DNA from: Deltaproteobacteria bacterium
GTDB taxonomy: Bacteria > Desulfobacterota > Syntrophobacteria > BM002
NCBI GenBank assembly: GCA_020350905.1
Contig: CP070843.1
Coordinates: 2,406,957 to 2,415,907, forward strand
Length of the DNA stretch: 8,951 bases
Reading direction: 5' to 3'
The translations under genes were made by a program, and so were the position numbers. The notes under the pieces were generated by a model, which was not told where the DNA came from, did not search any database, and saw only the letters and a list, made by a program, of their open reading frames with translations. Positions 1 through 6,163 of the stretch are shown piece after piece (position 1 is the stretch's first letter; each line of letters opens with the position of its first letter).

Positions 1-515
1 ACAGTAAGGGCTATCTCTTCCTGCTCGGCGGCGACGGCCAACCCGTTTGGAAAAGTTATGATTTCTTTGGCAGCTCCGGCAACTTCATTGAAACAGAGTT
101 AGGTGGGGATGGGTTTCCGCAGCCAAATGAAGAGGAAGGCTACCGGTTCGCCCCCACCCAGATTCAAGACCCGAACGTAGAAAGGCTCTACGTTTCCTCA
201 CCTATTTTGCTGACGGATTTGAACCGTGACGCTCAGTTGGAAGTCGTGGTTACTCGCAATCTCCCCTCCCTGGCTCAAATCGGAGGAAGCAGGGAATACA
301 GCAAGAGTGAAATTCTTTCACTGAGCTGGGGCGGCAACGGCATGCTGCAGAATTGGAAAACGGACGAGATCAAGGGGATGATTAGCAGCCTGCTGGTTAC
401 TGATCTGAATGGAGACGGCAAGCAGGAACTGATTGTCTGTGTCAATAAGTCCCCCGGGATTGCCGGTTTCTGGAGGGATTATAGAAGTGTCATCATGAGT
501 TATGGACTGCGGTAA
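1..515 (+). CDS. VCBS/FG-GAP repeat protein, C-terminal part (5' end outside the window)
   Basis: The frame beginning at base 3 is open from the window edge to the TAA at 513-515, giving 170 residues of a longer protein. Two FG-GAP/VCBS-type calcium-binding-like units are visible. One reads LLTDLNRDAQLEVVV (from about base 207). The second, better one reads LLVTDLNGDGKQELIV (about bases 390-440), with the DxNxDGxxEL signature of beta-propeller blades. The upstream part is Gly/Asp/Asn-rich (GYLFLLGGDGQPVWKSYDFF), like the blades of such propellers. The family is normally exported, and in delta-type proteobacteria it often carries an N-terminal CsgG/FlgO-like domain; whether that is so here cannot be seen. 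A TTG at 207 could be mistaken for a start, but the reading frame and the repeat architecture extend upstream of it. The gene ends in a strong intrinsic terminator. Its ligand and role are unknown. Confidence 0.8.
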   Translation, partial: SKGYLFLLGGDGQPVWKSYDFFGSSGNFIETELGGDGFPQPNEEEGYRFAPTQIQDPNVERLYVSSPILLTDLNRDAQLEVVVTRNLPSLAQIGGSREYSKSEILSLSWGGNGMLQNWKTDEIKGMISSLLVTDLNGDGKQELIVCVNKSPGIAGFWRDYRSVIMSYGLR

Positions 516-545
516 AATATCTGCAGACAACTTTTTTTTGCGCAC

Positions 546-572
546 AAGGGCGGGGACAAACCCGCCCTTTTT
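546..572 (+). terminator. Intrinsic terminator of the FG-GAP gene
   Basis: A perfect 9-bp stem, AAGGGCGGG (546-554) with CCCGCCCTT (561-569), has the loop GACAAA and runs into a T-tract at 568-572. It begins 31 bases after the stop codon of the upstream plus-strand gene. The T-tract is only on the plus-strand side. On the minus strand the stem is followed by GTGCGC and then an A-run, so it should not be efficient for the convergent porin gene. Confidence 0.88.
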
Positions 573-593
573 GTTGGGTGCTTTACCGAGAAT

Positions 594-1802
594 CTAGAAA
601 TTGTAGAACACCGACCCAAGAATCTGGCTGTAGCTCTTGGAGTAATTATTTCCTGGATTGGGATCGCCGTCGCCCTGTTTGCGTTCGGTATCCACGTACA
701 TCCACTCGGCTCCCACCTTGATGGCCGGGGTGATGCTGTACCAGGTGTTCACATAAGTCTGAAGATTCTCGGAAAATGCAGCGTTCCCCATGGAGTTCCG
801 AGTGCCACCGACCTTGAAGTCATCTTCCTCAGGATCATCGATGCCAACTCCTGCGGTGATGCTCCACTTGGGCATGATTTTATAGGTCGCATCAATCCAG
901 CCGCCCCAGGCCTCAACTTCTTGCGTTTTGTCGCCTTTAGCTGCACCAGCCTTTTGTACGGCAATGGCGTCTGAGCGCGAAAAGTGACCATCGATCGCTT
1001 CGCCATACCAGACCTCTCCCTTGAGCAAAACGGGGCCGAGACTGAATTTAAACTCCCCAGCAATCAACCAGCGGTCAATATCCTCTTTGGTATCATTGTC
1101 TTCATCGCCCTGGTAGGCGGCATTAACGGCCAGCAGGTGCTTGCCGTCAAAAGCCTCGAAGCTGTAAGCAAGTCGGGTTCCAACCCATGGCATCACGCTT
1201 TCATCACCGGTACTATTGTTGGCTGCTGAGCCGAGAACAAACTTGAAGGCCGTGGTCAGGACCTCCAGATTGTCTCCCACCTTCTGGCGGACGGTGAACT
1301 GATCCGGCCTCTCCCAGAGGTTGCCTGCCCGAAGGAGGATACCGAAGTCAATGGTTGACGGATGCAACTGTGAAATGGCCTGCCAGTCTTTACCCGCCCT
1401 GAAGCTGGTGCCCCAATCCTTGTTGGCCAGATCAACGTAGCCCAGGCGAAAACGAGGTTGTGTGGCATTGCCGGTGGCATTGCCAAACATGTCTATCTCA
1501 AAGCGGCCCTTTCCGACCCACTCTCCGGCTTCATGACTAACAAAGAAGCCAAAGCGGGTATCCCTGGCCTTAAAGTTGGTACTGTCGTTATCGTGGTCAT
1601 CAGTGGTTCTCCTATCGACTACGTTGGTAGCAACCGTGCTGGCGGAGGACCTACCAGTTTGATAGAGGTAGTCCATTTTGACCCGGCCGTAGAGCTTCAT
1701 GTTGTACTTGGACCAGACGCTTTCCCCCTCGCCGGCTGCTAGAGCGGGCACTGCCATGCACAAACAAAGCGCAACAACCAAAAATTTAGTGACCCATCTC
1801 AT
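594..1802 (-). CDS. Porin-like outer-membrane beta-barrel protein
   Basis: This 402-residue protein starts MRWVTKFLVV. It has a typical Sec signal peptide: Arg2/Lys6, a hydrophobic core at residues 7-18, then the signal-peptidase site AVPALAA at about 17-23. The mature part opens with a barrel strand (MKLYGRVKMDYLYQ) and continues with alternating hydrophobic/polar strands separated by Asp/Asn/Gly-rich loops. It ends in FYNF, a terminal aromatic residue typical of proteins inserted by the BAM complex. The segment RFRLGYVDLANKDWGTSFRAG resembles the strand-turn-strand of general porins and DcaP-like porins. It probably forms a diffusion channel in the outer membrane; the substrate cannot be read from sequence. 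The open frame extends to 1910, but the start at 1802 is preferred because an AAAGGAG ribosome-binding site lies 6 bases before it and the signal peptide begins there. Transcribed alone, convergent with the FG-GAP gene. Confidence 0.85.
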   Translation of the reverse strand: MRWVTKFLVVALCLCMAVPALAAGEGESVWSKYNMKLYGRVKMDYLYQTGRSSASTVATNVVDRRTTDDHDNDSTNFKARDTRFGFFVSHEAGEWVGKGRFEIDMFGNATGNATQPRFRLGYVDLANKDWGTSFRAGKDWQAISQLHPSTIDFGILLRAGNLWERPDQFTVRQKVGDNLEVLTTAFKFVLGSAANNSTGDESVMPWVGTRLAYSFEAFDGKHLLAVNAAYQGDEDNDTKEDIDRWLIAGEFKFSLGPVLLKGEVWYGEAIDGHFSRSDAIAVQKAGAAKGDKTQEVEAWGGWIDATYKIMPKWSITAGVGIDDPEEDDFKVGGTRNSMGNAAFSENLQTYVNTWYSITPAIKVGAEWMYVDTERKQGDGDPNPGNNYSKSYSQILGSVFYNF

Positions 1803-1808
1803 GTTTTT

Positions 1809-1815
1809 CTCCTTT
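1809..1815 (-). promoter_or_regulatory. Ribosome-binding site that fixes the porin start
   Basis: On the minus strand AAAGGAG is followed by six bases (AAAAAC) and the ATG at 1802-1800. This rules out the longer frame start at 1910, which would add 36 non-signal-like residues ahead of the signal peptide. Confidence 0.8.
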
Positions 1816-2045
1816 CTCTCTATCCTTTGCGTTAAAGGTAACTTCAGCTGAAAAACCTTCTCACCCCCTTTCCAGACTCTCACCACCGCATACCGCGACA
1901 GCGAAAGCACTTTTCTATCTGTCCATCCCCATAAAGGAATGGTATTGCTGGCGCTTTGACCTAATCGTGATGAACCAATGTCCGAAAACAGTAGTGGAAC
2001 AGGTAAATCGAGCTTCCAGAATCCTGAGTATTTGAATGATTGCTA

Positions 2046-2082
2046 GGCTGCTCAGATCTGGGTGCACCCAGAGGATGCAGCC
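2046..2082. repeat. 37-bp dyad containing a perfect 16-bp palindrome
   Basis: TCTGGGTGCACCCAGA (2057-2072) is its own reverse complement. Outside it, GGCTGC (2046-2051) pairs with GCAGCC (2077-2082), across five unpaired bases on the left and four on the right. The whole can form one long interrupted hairpin or act as a two-layer operator for a dimeric regulator. No T-tract follows on either side, so a terminator is unlikely. It lies about 245 bases upstream of the porin start codon, far for a direct porin operator. Confidence 0.6.
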
Positions 2083-2382
2083 CAGTAAAATCTCTCGTCT
2101 GCTTCTGAAAACCGTTTTATTGAACGTCCAGTAAACTTATCTGCTGCAACATGAGACTGAGAATAGTAGGTGGGTTGATCTACAGCATTCGAAATGAGTT
2201 AATCCAATGCCGATTATCTTAACTCGATATTTAGAAAAAAATCAAGAAAAACCCCAGCAATCGCATGAGTTATTTTCACTTGGTCAAACTCGATCTAGGG
2301 AAGTGGAAAAGAGGGAACCTGAACTGTTAACCACATCCGGCTATATTATGAACAATAAAGATAAAAAGGATATGTAGTTTTC

Positions 2383-2592
2383 TTACAGGTGCTTGGAGGA
2401 GCCCTCTTTGGGACGATTCTTGTTTTCGTCTCTCTTCGAGCTATCTGGGAAATGTGGCGGCTGGGTTTTGCCGCTTGATGTTACCTTTTCGTATTCTGTT
2501 GGCAAGCGCTTGCCATAGTGGTGGGCGTAGGCAAAGGCACCATACCACGTAACCCGGACAACAGGGTGGGCCGCATATTGTGTGTCCCGCAA
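2383..2592 (-). pseudogene. Remnant of a formylglycine-generating enzyme (FGE/SUMF1-like) domain protein
   Basis: The frame reads AAHPVVRVTWYGAFAYAHHYGKRLPTEYE. This matches the conserved core of the FGE-sulfatase family, where HPVVxVSWxDAxAYCxWxGKRLPTEAEWE is the usual pattern. The homology stops right after the LPTE motif: the expected WEKAARG-type continuation and the rest of the domain (normally about 250 residues) are missing and replaced by a polar tail (SSKRDENKNRPKEGSSKHL). Upstream the same frame stays open to a stop at 2668-2670 but shows no recognisable family sequence. No start codon with a ribosome-binding site is seen; the first candidate is a TTG at 2592. It is best read as a decayed fragment. 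Family members either activate sulfatases or act as generic accessory domains, so the former role cannot be assigned. Confidence 0.65.
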
Positions 2593-2736
2593 ATGAAAAC
2601 GACCGTGTCGATAGAGGTTACGGCCGACACATGATGGGATATGGTGGCGGCTACAGACACGGCCCCGTCATTGGTATTAGACCGCAATATTCTCAGGCAT
2701 CCTCGTGAGGATGGACACAAGGTAATAGGCTGAGTT

Positions 2737-4302
2737 TTACGATTTCTTTATGACAACCATGGTAATGTCGTCCTGCTGAGGGGCTGCTTGCCGATGATTG
2801 GCAAGGGCTTCTGTTATGGCGTGCACGATCTCTTGGCTGGTCTGATGCTTATGCTTGCGAATGATTTCGCGCAGACGTTTTTTGCCAAATCCTTCTCCCT
2901 GCGGGTTTTCGCTCTCCCAAACCCCGTCCGTGCCAATGAGCGCGATCTGGGAGTCGGACCACAGCTCTTGTCTATTCTCCTCAAAGGCCCAGGTCTCGTC
3001 AACCCCGAGTGCGATCCCATCTCCATACAACTCGCTGAAGGAATCCGTGGAAGGATCATATACCATTGCGGGCTCATGTCCTGCTCGCACCCAGCGTACC
3101 TCCCCATTCCCCGGGTCAAGAACTACGAAAAACAGGGTCATGAAATTGCCCGTTTCATAGGTGTCGATGCAAAGGAGGCGATTGACATCTGTTATTGCTT
3201 CTGCCAAATCTCCCGGTTGCATAAGAACCCTGCTTCGTAAAAACGCGCGGACAGAGGTCATGAGCAAAGCGGGGGCTATGCCATGACCTGCCACATCACC
3301 CACAGCAATTCCAATGTGTTCCTTATCCACATCTGAGAATTCAATGAAATCATAATAGTCTCCGCCCGTTTCGTCACAGTAGATGCTTTTCCCGGCGATA
3401 TCGAAACCCGCAATTTCCGGGGCTTTCCTGGGCAGTAAACTCTGCTGCACTTCCATGGCCAGACCCAGTGCTTCCTTGAGCTTCATCCGCTCTTGGAGTT
3501 GAGAGACCATGGTATTGAAGTTGCGGATCAATTGACCGACTTCGTCCTGGGTTTTCACCTGGAGGGAAGCACTGTAATCGCCTTGAGCTACGTTCTCAGC
3601 CGCGCTGGAAACATCTCTGATTGAAGAGACTGTACGTCCTGTTACCCATCGGATCAAGAGCAATATTAGCAGAATAAATAAAAACCCTGTTGCTATGTAA
3701 TAGGAGCGAAAGCGCGCAATGGGCGCCAGGATTTCCGCGCCGCGAGCAACCATAATGACGCTCCAATCTGCCTCCTCAAGCCTGTAGAAACCGCCAACTT
3801 CATCAGGAGGGTGTCCCTGGCCGAGAATAGTCCCTGATGTCTCTTCTTGGATCGCTTTCAGGGTTGCCAACTCCAGGGGGTCGTTATTTTCACCGAGCTG
3901 GTGGCGGTCGGGGTCGGTACAAACGAGTACTTTCCCAGTGCTATCCACCAAAAACGCCCTGTGACTCTGCCACCAGCCCGCAGTTCCAATATTTTCCAGG
4001 AGATAGTCAAAACGGATCACCACCTCGAGTCGGCCAAGCATCTGACCATTTACATCGTTGAGTTCTGAAATGATCGACACTGTTTCGTGCTCTACGAGGG
4101 AATCGTAAAGGGGAGGAGTTACCTCTGCTATCCGGGCCCGGTGAAAATGCATCCTGTCTCCTCTCCTCCCCCCCATGTGCTCTCTAGGACCTCGACTCGC
4201 ATGATCATCGCGGTGCACATGCAACACGTCTCTCGTCGGCTCTTCATCTACCCCGGTTAAAGTGACTCGTTCAACTCCCTCGAGCTGCCTTAGTTGATCC
4301 AA
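2737..4302 (-). CDS. Sensor PP2C/SpoIIE-type serine phosphatase with HAMP domain (main part, separated from its N-terminus by a frameshift)
   Basis: This 521-residue frame, counted from a TTG at 4302, contains most of a membrane-bound phosphatase. Residues 1-195 are the extracytoplasmic Cache-like sensor (FLVDSTGKVLVCTDPD; FYRLEEADWSVIMVARGAEI). Residues 201-218 form a transmembrane helix, 219-272 are a HAMP linker (DEVGQLIRNFNTM), and 295-520 are the PP2C/SpoIIE catalytic domain. Metal-binding motifs look intact: GGDYYD at 313-318, GDVAGHG at 335-341, GTDGVWE at 457-463 and DDIT at 511-514. Known relatives (RsbU-like) dephosphorylate an anti-sigma antagonist or a STAS protein; no such partner lies in this window. 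The sensor carries an unusual His/Arg/Asp-rich stretch at residues 28-55. The true N-terminus is in another frame (4349-4564). This frame is open up to 4380, and correcting one base near 4349 gives a continuous protein of about 608 residues. Confidence 0.85.
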   Translation of the reverse strand: MDQLRQLEGVERVTLTGVDEEPTRDVLHVHRDDHASRGPREHMGGRRGDRMHFHRARIAEVTPPLYDSLVEHETVSIISELNDVNGQMLGRLEVVIRFDYLLENIGTAGWWQSHRAFLVDSTGKVLVCTDPDRHQLGENNDPLELATLKAIQEETSGTILGQGHPPDEVGGFYRLEEADWSVIMVARGAEILAPIARFRSYYIATGFLFILLILLLIRWVTGRTVSSIRDVSSAAENVAQGDYSASLQVKTQDEVGQLIRNFNTMVSQLQERMKLKEALGLAMEVQQSLLPRKAPEIAGFDIAGKSIYCDETGGDYYDFIEFSDVDKEHIGIAVGDVAGHGIAPALLMTSVRAFLRSRVLMQPGDLAEAITDVNRLLCIDTYETGNFMTLFFVVLDPGNGEVRWVRAGHEPAMVYDPSTDSFSELYGDGIALGVDETWAFEENRQELWSDSQIALIGTDGVWESENPQGEGFGKKRLREIIRKHKHQTSQEIVHAITEALANHRQAAPQQDDITMVVIKKS

Positions 4303-4348
4303 AATCCATTCCTGAGTGTGCTGGTCGTAATGCTCTCCGCCGGTGTCA

Positions 4349-4564
4349 TTAATAAATCTGCAGCCATTCCTTGGGACGGCTCAAGCGCATGTCGACATCG
4401 TGAGCTGCCCTTTGAAGTTTGAGAATGGCGGCTTCCCTCCACTGGGTGAGCAAGCTGTTCCTGGCATAGATAAATCCGACAATTCCCATGCCTAGCAAAA
4501 GCCCTGTCACGGGAAGCAGCAAGAAGAGCACAAAGCGTTGTTGCAGGCTTTTTACTTTTATCAT
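4349..4564 (-). pseudogene. N-terminal fragment of the SpoIIE-type sensor phosphatase (frameshifted)
   Basis: This 71-residue frame starts with ATG at 4564 (MIKVKSLQQRF) and has one transmembrane segment at residues 11-34 (FVLFLLLPVTGLLLGMGIVG). A periplasmic helix follows (REAAILKLQRAAHDVDMRL), typical of the start of Cache-domain sensors, and it stops abruptly at TAA (4351-4349). The phosphatase frame overlaps it and is open from 4380 downward. Removing one T in the TTATTAA stretch makes the text run RPKEWLQIY-NDTGGEHYDQHT, into the sensor domain. A GGGAG sequence about 8 bases before the ATG could be the ribosome-binding site. As written, translation yields only a membrane stub. The alternatives are a sequencing/assembly error or recent inactivation. 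Confidence 0.75.
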
Positions 4565-4921
4565 GGTACTACTCCCGCCAATCTGGTCAGAGATTGCTGG
4601 GCAAAAGTGGTCCCATCAAAACTGACCGCCCAGGAAACCTCAAACGGTAACGAGCCCGACTAGAGTTGTAATCCTGACAACATCAACCGACGCACTGGGC
4701 TCAAGGTTCAGCATAACCGATTCAGTCCCACCTCTTCCATCTCAGTGATGAAAAATACACATCCTATACTTTCCAACGCCGAAATCTCCAAAGCTGTTTA
4801 TAACAAGCTGGGATCTAATCATTCTCTCATCTCTTTCCCAACCAGGGGTTTTCACATGAGACGATATTTAAATTTAAAGCAATACCTATTCTATGAACAC
4901 CTTTTGATTTACAATTTTAAA

Positions 4922-5052
4922 AATCGTGAGAAAAAACGATTACCCCGAGCGGGGAACCTGAAGCTCGTGTGCAGATACCTTGCAGGTCCCTCGCGGTAAA
5001 GGTTGAGGCGCCGACTCAAACCGGGCAGTTCACCCATAGTTGGCAGCTGCCA
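4922..5052 (+). promoter_or_regulatory. Candidate structured 5' leader of the lipoprotein gene
   Basis: Several local inverted repeats follow each other upstream of 5101. They are AATCGT (4922-4927) / ACGATT (4936-4941), CCCC-GAGC-GGGG (4943-4954), and GGTTGAG (5001-5007) / CTCAAACC (5015-5022) with one bulged A. Last is the perfect 12-bp palindrome TGGCAGCTGCCA (5041-5052). ACCTT (4977-4981) can also pair with AAGGT (4999-5003). I compared by eye with c-di-GMP-I, TPP, cobalamin, SAM, glycine and fluoride riboswitch cores and found no match. It may be a structured RNA leader, a set of operators, or chance. Confidence 0.3.
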
Positions 5053-5087
5053 GAGAGTGCCAGCTTGGATTGAAGCGTATCCCAGGC

Positions 5088-5093
5088 AAAGGA
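5088..5093 (+). promoter_or_regulatory. Ribosome-binding site of the lipoprotein gene
   Basis: AAAGGA lies seven bases before the ATG at 5101 and supports that start, which also gives a complete lipoprotein signal peptide. Confidence 0.75.
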
Positions 5094-5100
5094 AAAAACA

Positions 5101-6075
5101 ATGTGCTATCACAAGGTAAGCCTTGTAACCGTTTCTTTTTTTCTTGCCGTTCTGTCGGTCGGTTGCGCATCAAAGGCGAAAACCCAAGTACTGATGCCGG
5201 CTGAGATAAACCTCAGTGACTACAAGACAGTGGGCGTGGCTGACTTCGAGACTACCAACGGCGACTGGGGCCGGAAAATCGCTTCCTGGTTCGAGAATGA
5301 ACTCATTGAGGCGAAAGTGGACGGAAAACCCTACTTCAATCTACTACCCCGTGCCAAGATAGATCAGACGCTGAAGGACCATGATCTGCCAATGACCAGT
5401 CTAACCAACCCCAAGATCGTCAGCCAGTTGGGACAGCTAACTGGCCTCGATGCCATCATCACCGGTACAGTTCATTTAGCCAGTAATCATGAGCAGATCT
5501 ATTCCCTGCGGAAACCTTGTGCCATGTTAACTGGCCACCTGGATCTCACGGTTCAGTTCATTAGTACTAGAACAGGCAGAGTCGAGGTCGACAAAAATAT
5601 CAGTCAACAAAAGGTTGTTGATTCCTGCGGGATTGGGTCGCCAGGCCTTGTCGAGCTCAATTACCGCAAAGAACCTCTCAGCAGTTTGGCGAAAGAGGTC
5701 GCCAAGGAATTCGTCCGCACGATTACTCCCCACCACGCCACCTTGGAATTTACCTTAAAAAAGAAAGATGACTCGCCAGGTGGCCACAGCAGGCAAGTAA
5801 CCAACCTATTGCAAATGGGCAGCAAGTATGCCGAAAATGGGAATTGGGACAGTGCCCTGGAGCAGTTCCGCCAGGCCGTGGATTTGAAGCAAGATTCACC
5901 GGCGGCTAATTACAACCTGGCGGTCGCCCTTGAAGTCAAAGGCGAACTCCATAGGGCCAAAGAATACTACCAAAGGGCACTCCATCTTAGTAAGGAAAGC
6001 GACTATAGTAAGGGTGTCGCCAACATTAGCGACAGGCTCGCTTCCCAAGAAAAACTCAAACAGCAACTCCCTTGA
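5101..6075 (+). CDS. CsgG/LpoB-like lipoprotein with C-terminal TPR repeats
   Basis: This 324-residue protein begins with a lipoprotein signal peptide (hydrophobic residues 6-20) and a lipobox-like SVGC, with Cys22 as the lipidation site. Position 23 is Ala, not Asp, so outer-membrane sorting is expected. Residues 33-215 resemble the CsgG/curli-assembly-type domain of outer-membrane-associated lipoproteins. Pointers are the opening MPAEINLSDYKTVGVADFE, the inner LLPRAKIDQTLKDHDL, and LGQLTGLDAIITGTV, the typical 'GxDxIITGxV' strand. Residues 232-299 form about two TPR units (YAENGNWDSALEQFRQAVDL; NYNLAVALEVKGELHRAKEYY), followed by a short helical tail. It is likely a periplasm-facing scaffold that binds partner proteins. 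The curli pore itself is not implied, because CsgG proper lacks TPRs and no curli genes are present. The next gene starts 88 bases downstream on the same strand. Confidence 0.8.
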   Translation: MCYHKVSLVTVSFFLAVLSVGCASKAKTQVLMPAEINLSDYKTVGVADFETTNGDWGRKIASWFENELIEAKVDGKPYFNLLPRAKIDQTLKDHDLPMTSLTNPKIVSQLGQLTGLDAIITGTVHLASNHEQIYSLRKPCAMLTGHLDLTVQFISTRTGRVEVDKNISQQKVVDSCGIGSPGLVELNYRKEPLSSLAKEVAKEFVRTITPHHATLEFTLKKKDDSPGGHSRQVTNLLQMGSKYAENGNWDSALEQFRQAVDLKQDSPAANYNLAVALEVKGELHRAKEYYQRALHLSKESDYSKGVANISDRLASQEKLKQQLP

Positions 6076-6145
6076 CAGAACCGCAGGCTCTTATCTAGGG
6101 TTGCAGTGTCTGCCTCGTGTTGGGACCTTTCCGCTAGCCAGGAAA

Positions 6146-6160
6146 GTCAGAAAGTCTGAC
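6146..6160 (+). repeat. Small perfect inverted repeat just before the GNAT start
   Basis: GTCAGA (6146-6151) and TCTGAC (6155-6160) are exact complements with a 3-base spacer, ending three bases before the ATG at 6164. A hairpin here would occupy the region where a ribosome-binding site should be, and no good one is visible (GGAAAG at 6141-6146 is rather far). It could modulate translation or bind a regulator; it may also be chance. Confidence 0.4.
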
Positions 6161-6163
6161 ACT

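Larger units (their letters stand above)
1803..2382. other. Intergenic region without a gene
   Basis: About 580 bases between the porin start and the FGE remnant. I see no coding frame with family resemblance on either strand. It must contain the porin promoter, but I could not pick a convincing sigma-70 or sigma-54 site. It contains the dyad at 2046-2082, a weaker inverted repeat GAGTTAA (2196-2202) / TTAACTC (2219-2225), and an A/T-rich stretch at about 2215-2385. No T-tract hairpin is seen. Confidence 0.6.
4565..5100. other. Divergent intergenic region between phosphatase and lipoprotein genes
   Basis: About 536 bases separate two divergently transcribed genes, so promoters for both must lie here. 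An A/T-rich zone at about 4855-4930 contains TACAAT (4910-4915), a good -10 hexamer for plus-strand transcription, but I see no matching -35 at the usual distance. Downstream of it the sequence to 5100 is rich in inverted repeats (separate entry). An 84-codon frame at 4745-4999 shows no family resemblance and no ribosome-binding site, and I do not call it a gene. Confidence 0.55.

Noticed and set aside
546..572. Bidirectional terminator serving the porin gene as well
   Set aside because: On the minus strand the stem is not followed by a T-tract but by GTGCGC and an A-run.
984..1742. Plus-strand frames at 984-1229 and 1458-1742 opposite the porin gene
   Set aside because: They are antisense to a well-supported barrel protein, without family resemblance or ribosome-binding sites.
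1803..1910. Longer start of the porin frame at 1910, adding 36 residues
   Set aside because: The signal peptide begins at the Met encoded at 1802, which has a good AAAGGAG site; the extension is not signal-like and has no ribosome-binding site.
2196..2225. Inverted repeat GAGTTAA/TTAACTC as an operator
   Set aside because: Short A/T-rich arms with a 16-base spacer are expected by chance in this region; no gene nearby would be controlled.
2788..3240. 150-codon plus-strand frame opposite the phosphatase gene
   Set aside because: It lies fully antisense to the conserved PP2C catalytic domain and looks like a shadow of its codons.
4345..4372. Programmed +1 frameshifting (prfB-like) at the TAT-TAA-T site
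   Set aside because: The only purine-rich element (AAGGA) is about 17 bases upstream of the stop, not close as in prfB, and this protein family is not known to use recoding; mutation or sequencing error is simpler.
4921..5100. Known riboswitch (c-di-GMP-I, TPP, cobalamin) in the lipoprotein leader
   Set aside because: Isolated matches such as AACCTGA occur, but the other conserved core elements and helices of these classes are not present.
4745..5112. Short frames at 4745-4999 (+) and 4909-5112 (-)
   Set aside because: No recognisable family, no ribosome-binding site, and overlap with the hairpin-rich leader; they look like chance frames in an A/T-rich region.
5930..6163. N-terminal extension of the GNAT frame inside the lipoprotein gene
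   Set aside because: It overlaps the TPR-coding sequence in a different frame and shows no family sequence; the ATG at 6164 gives a normal-sized GNAT protein.
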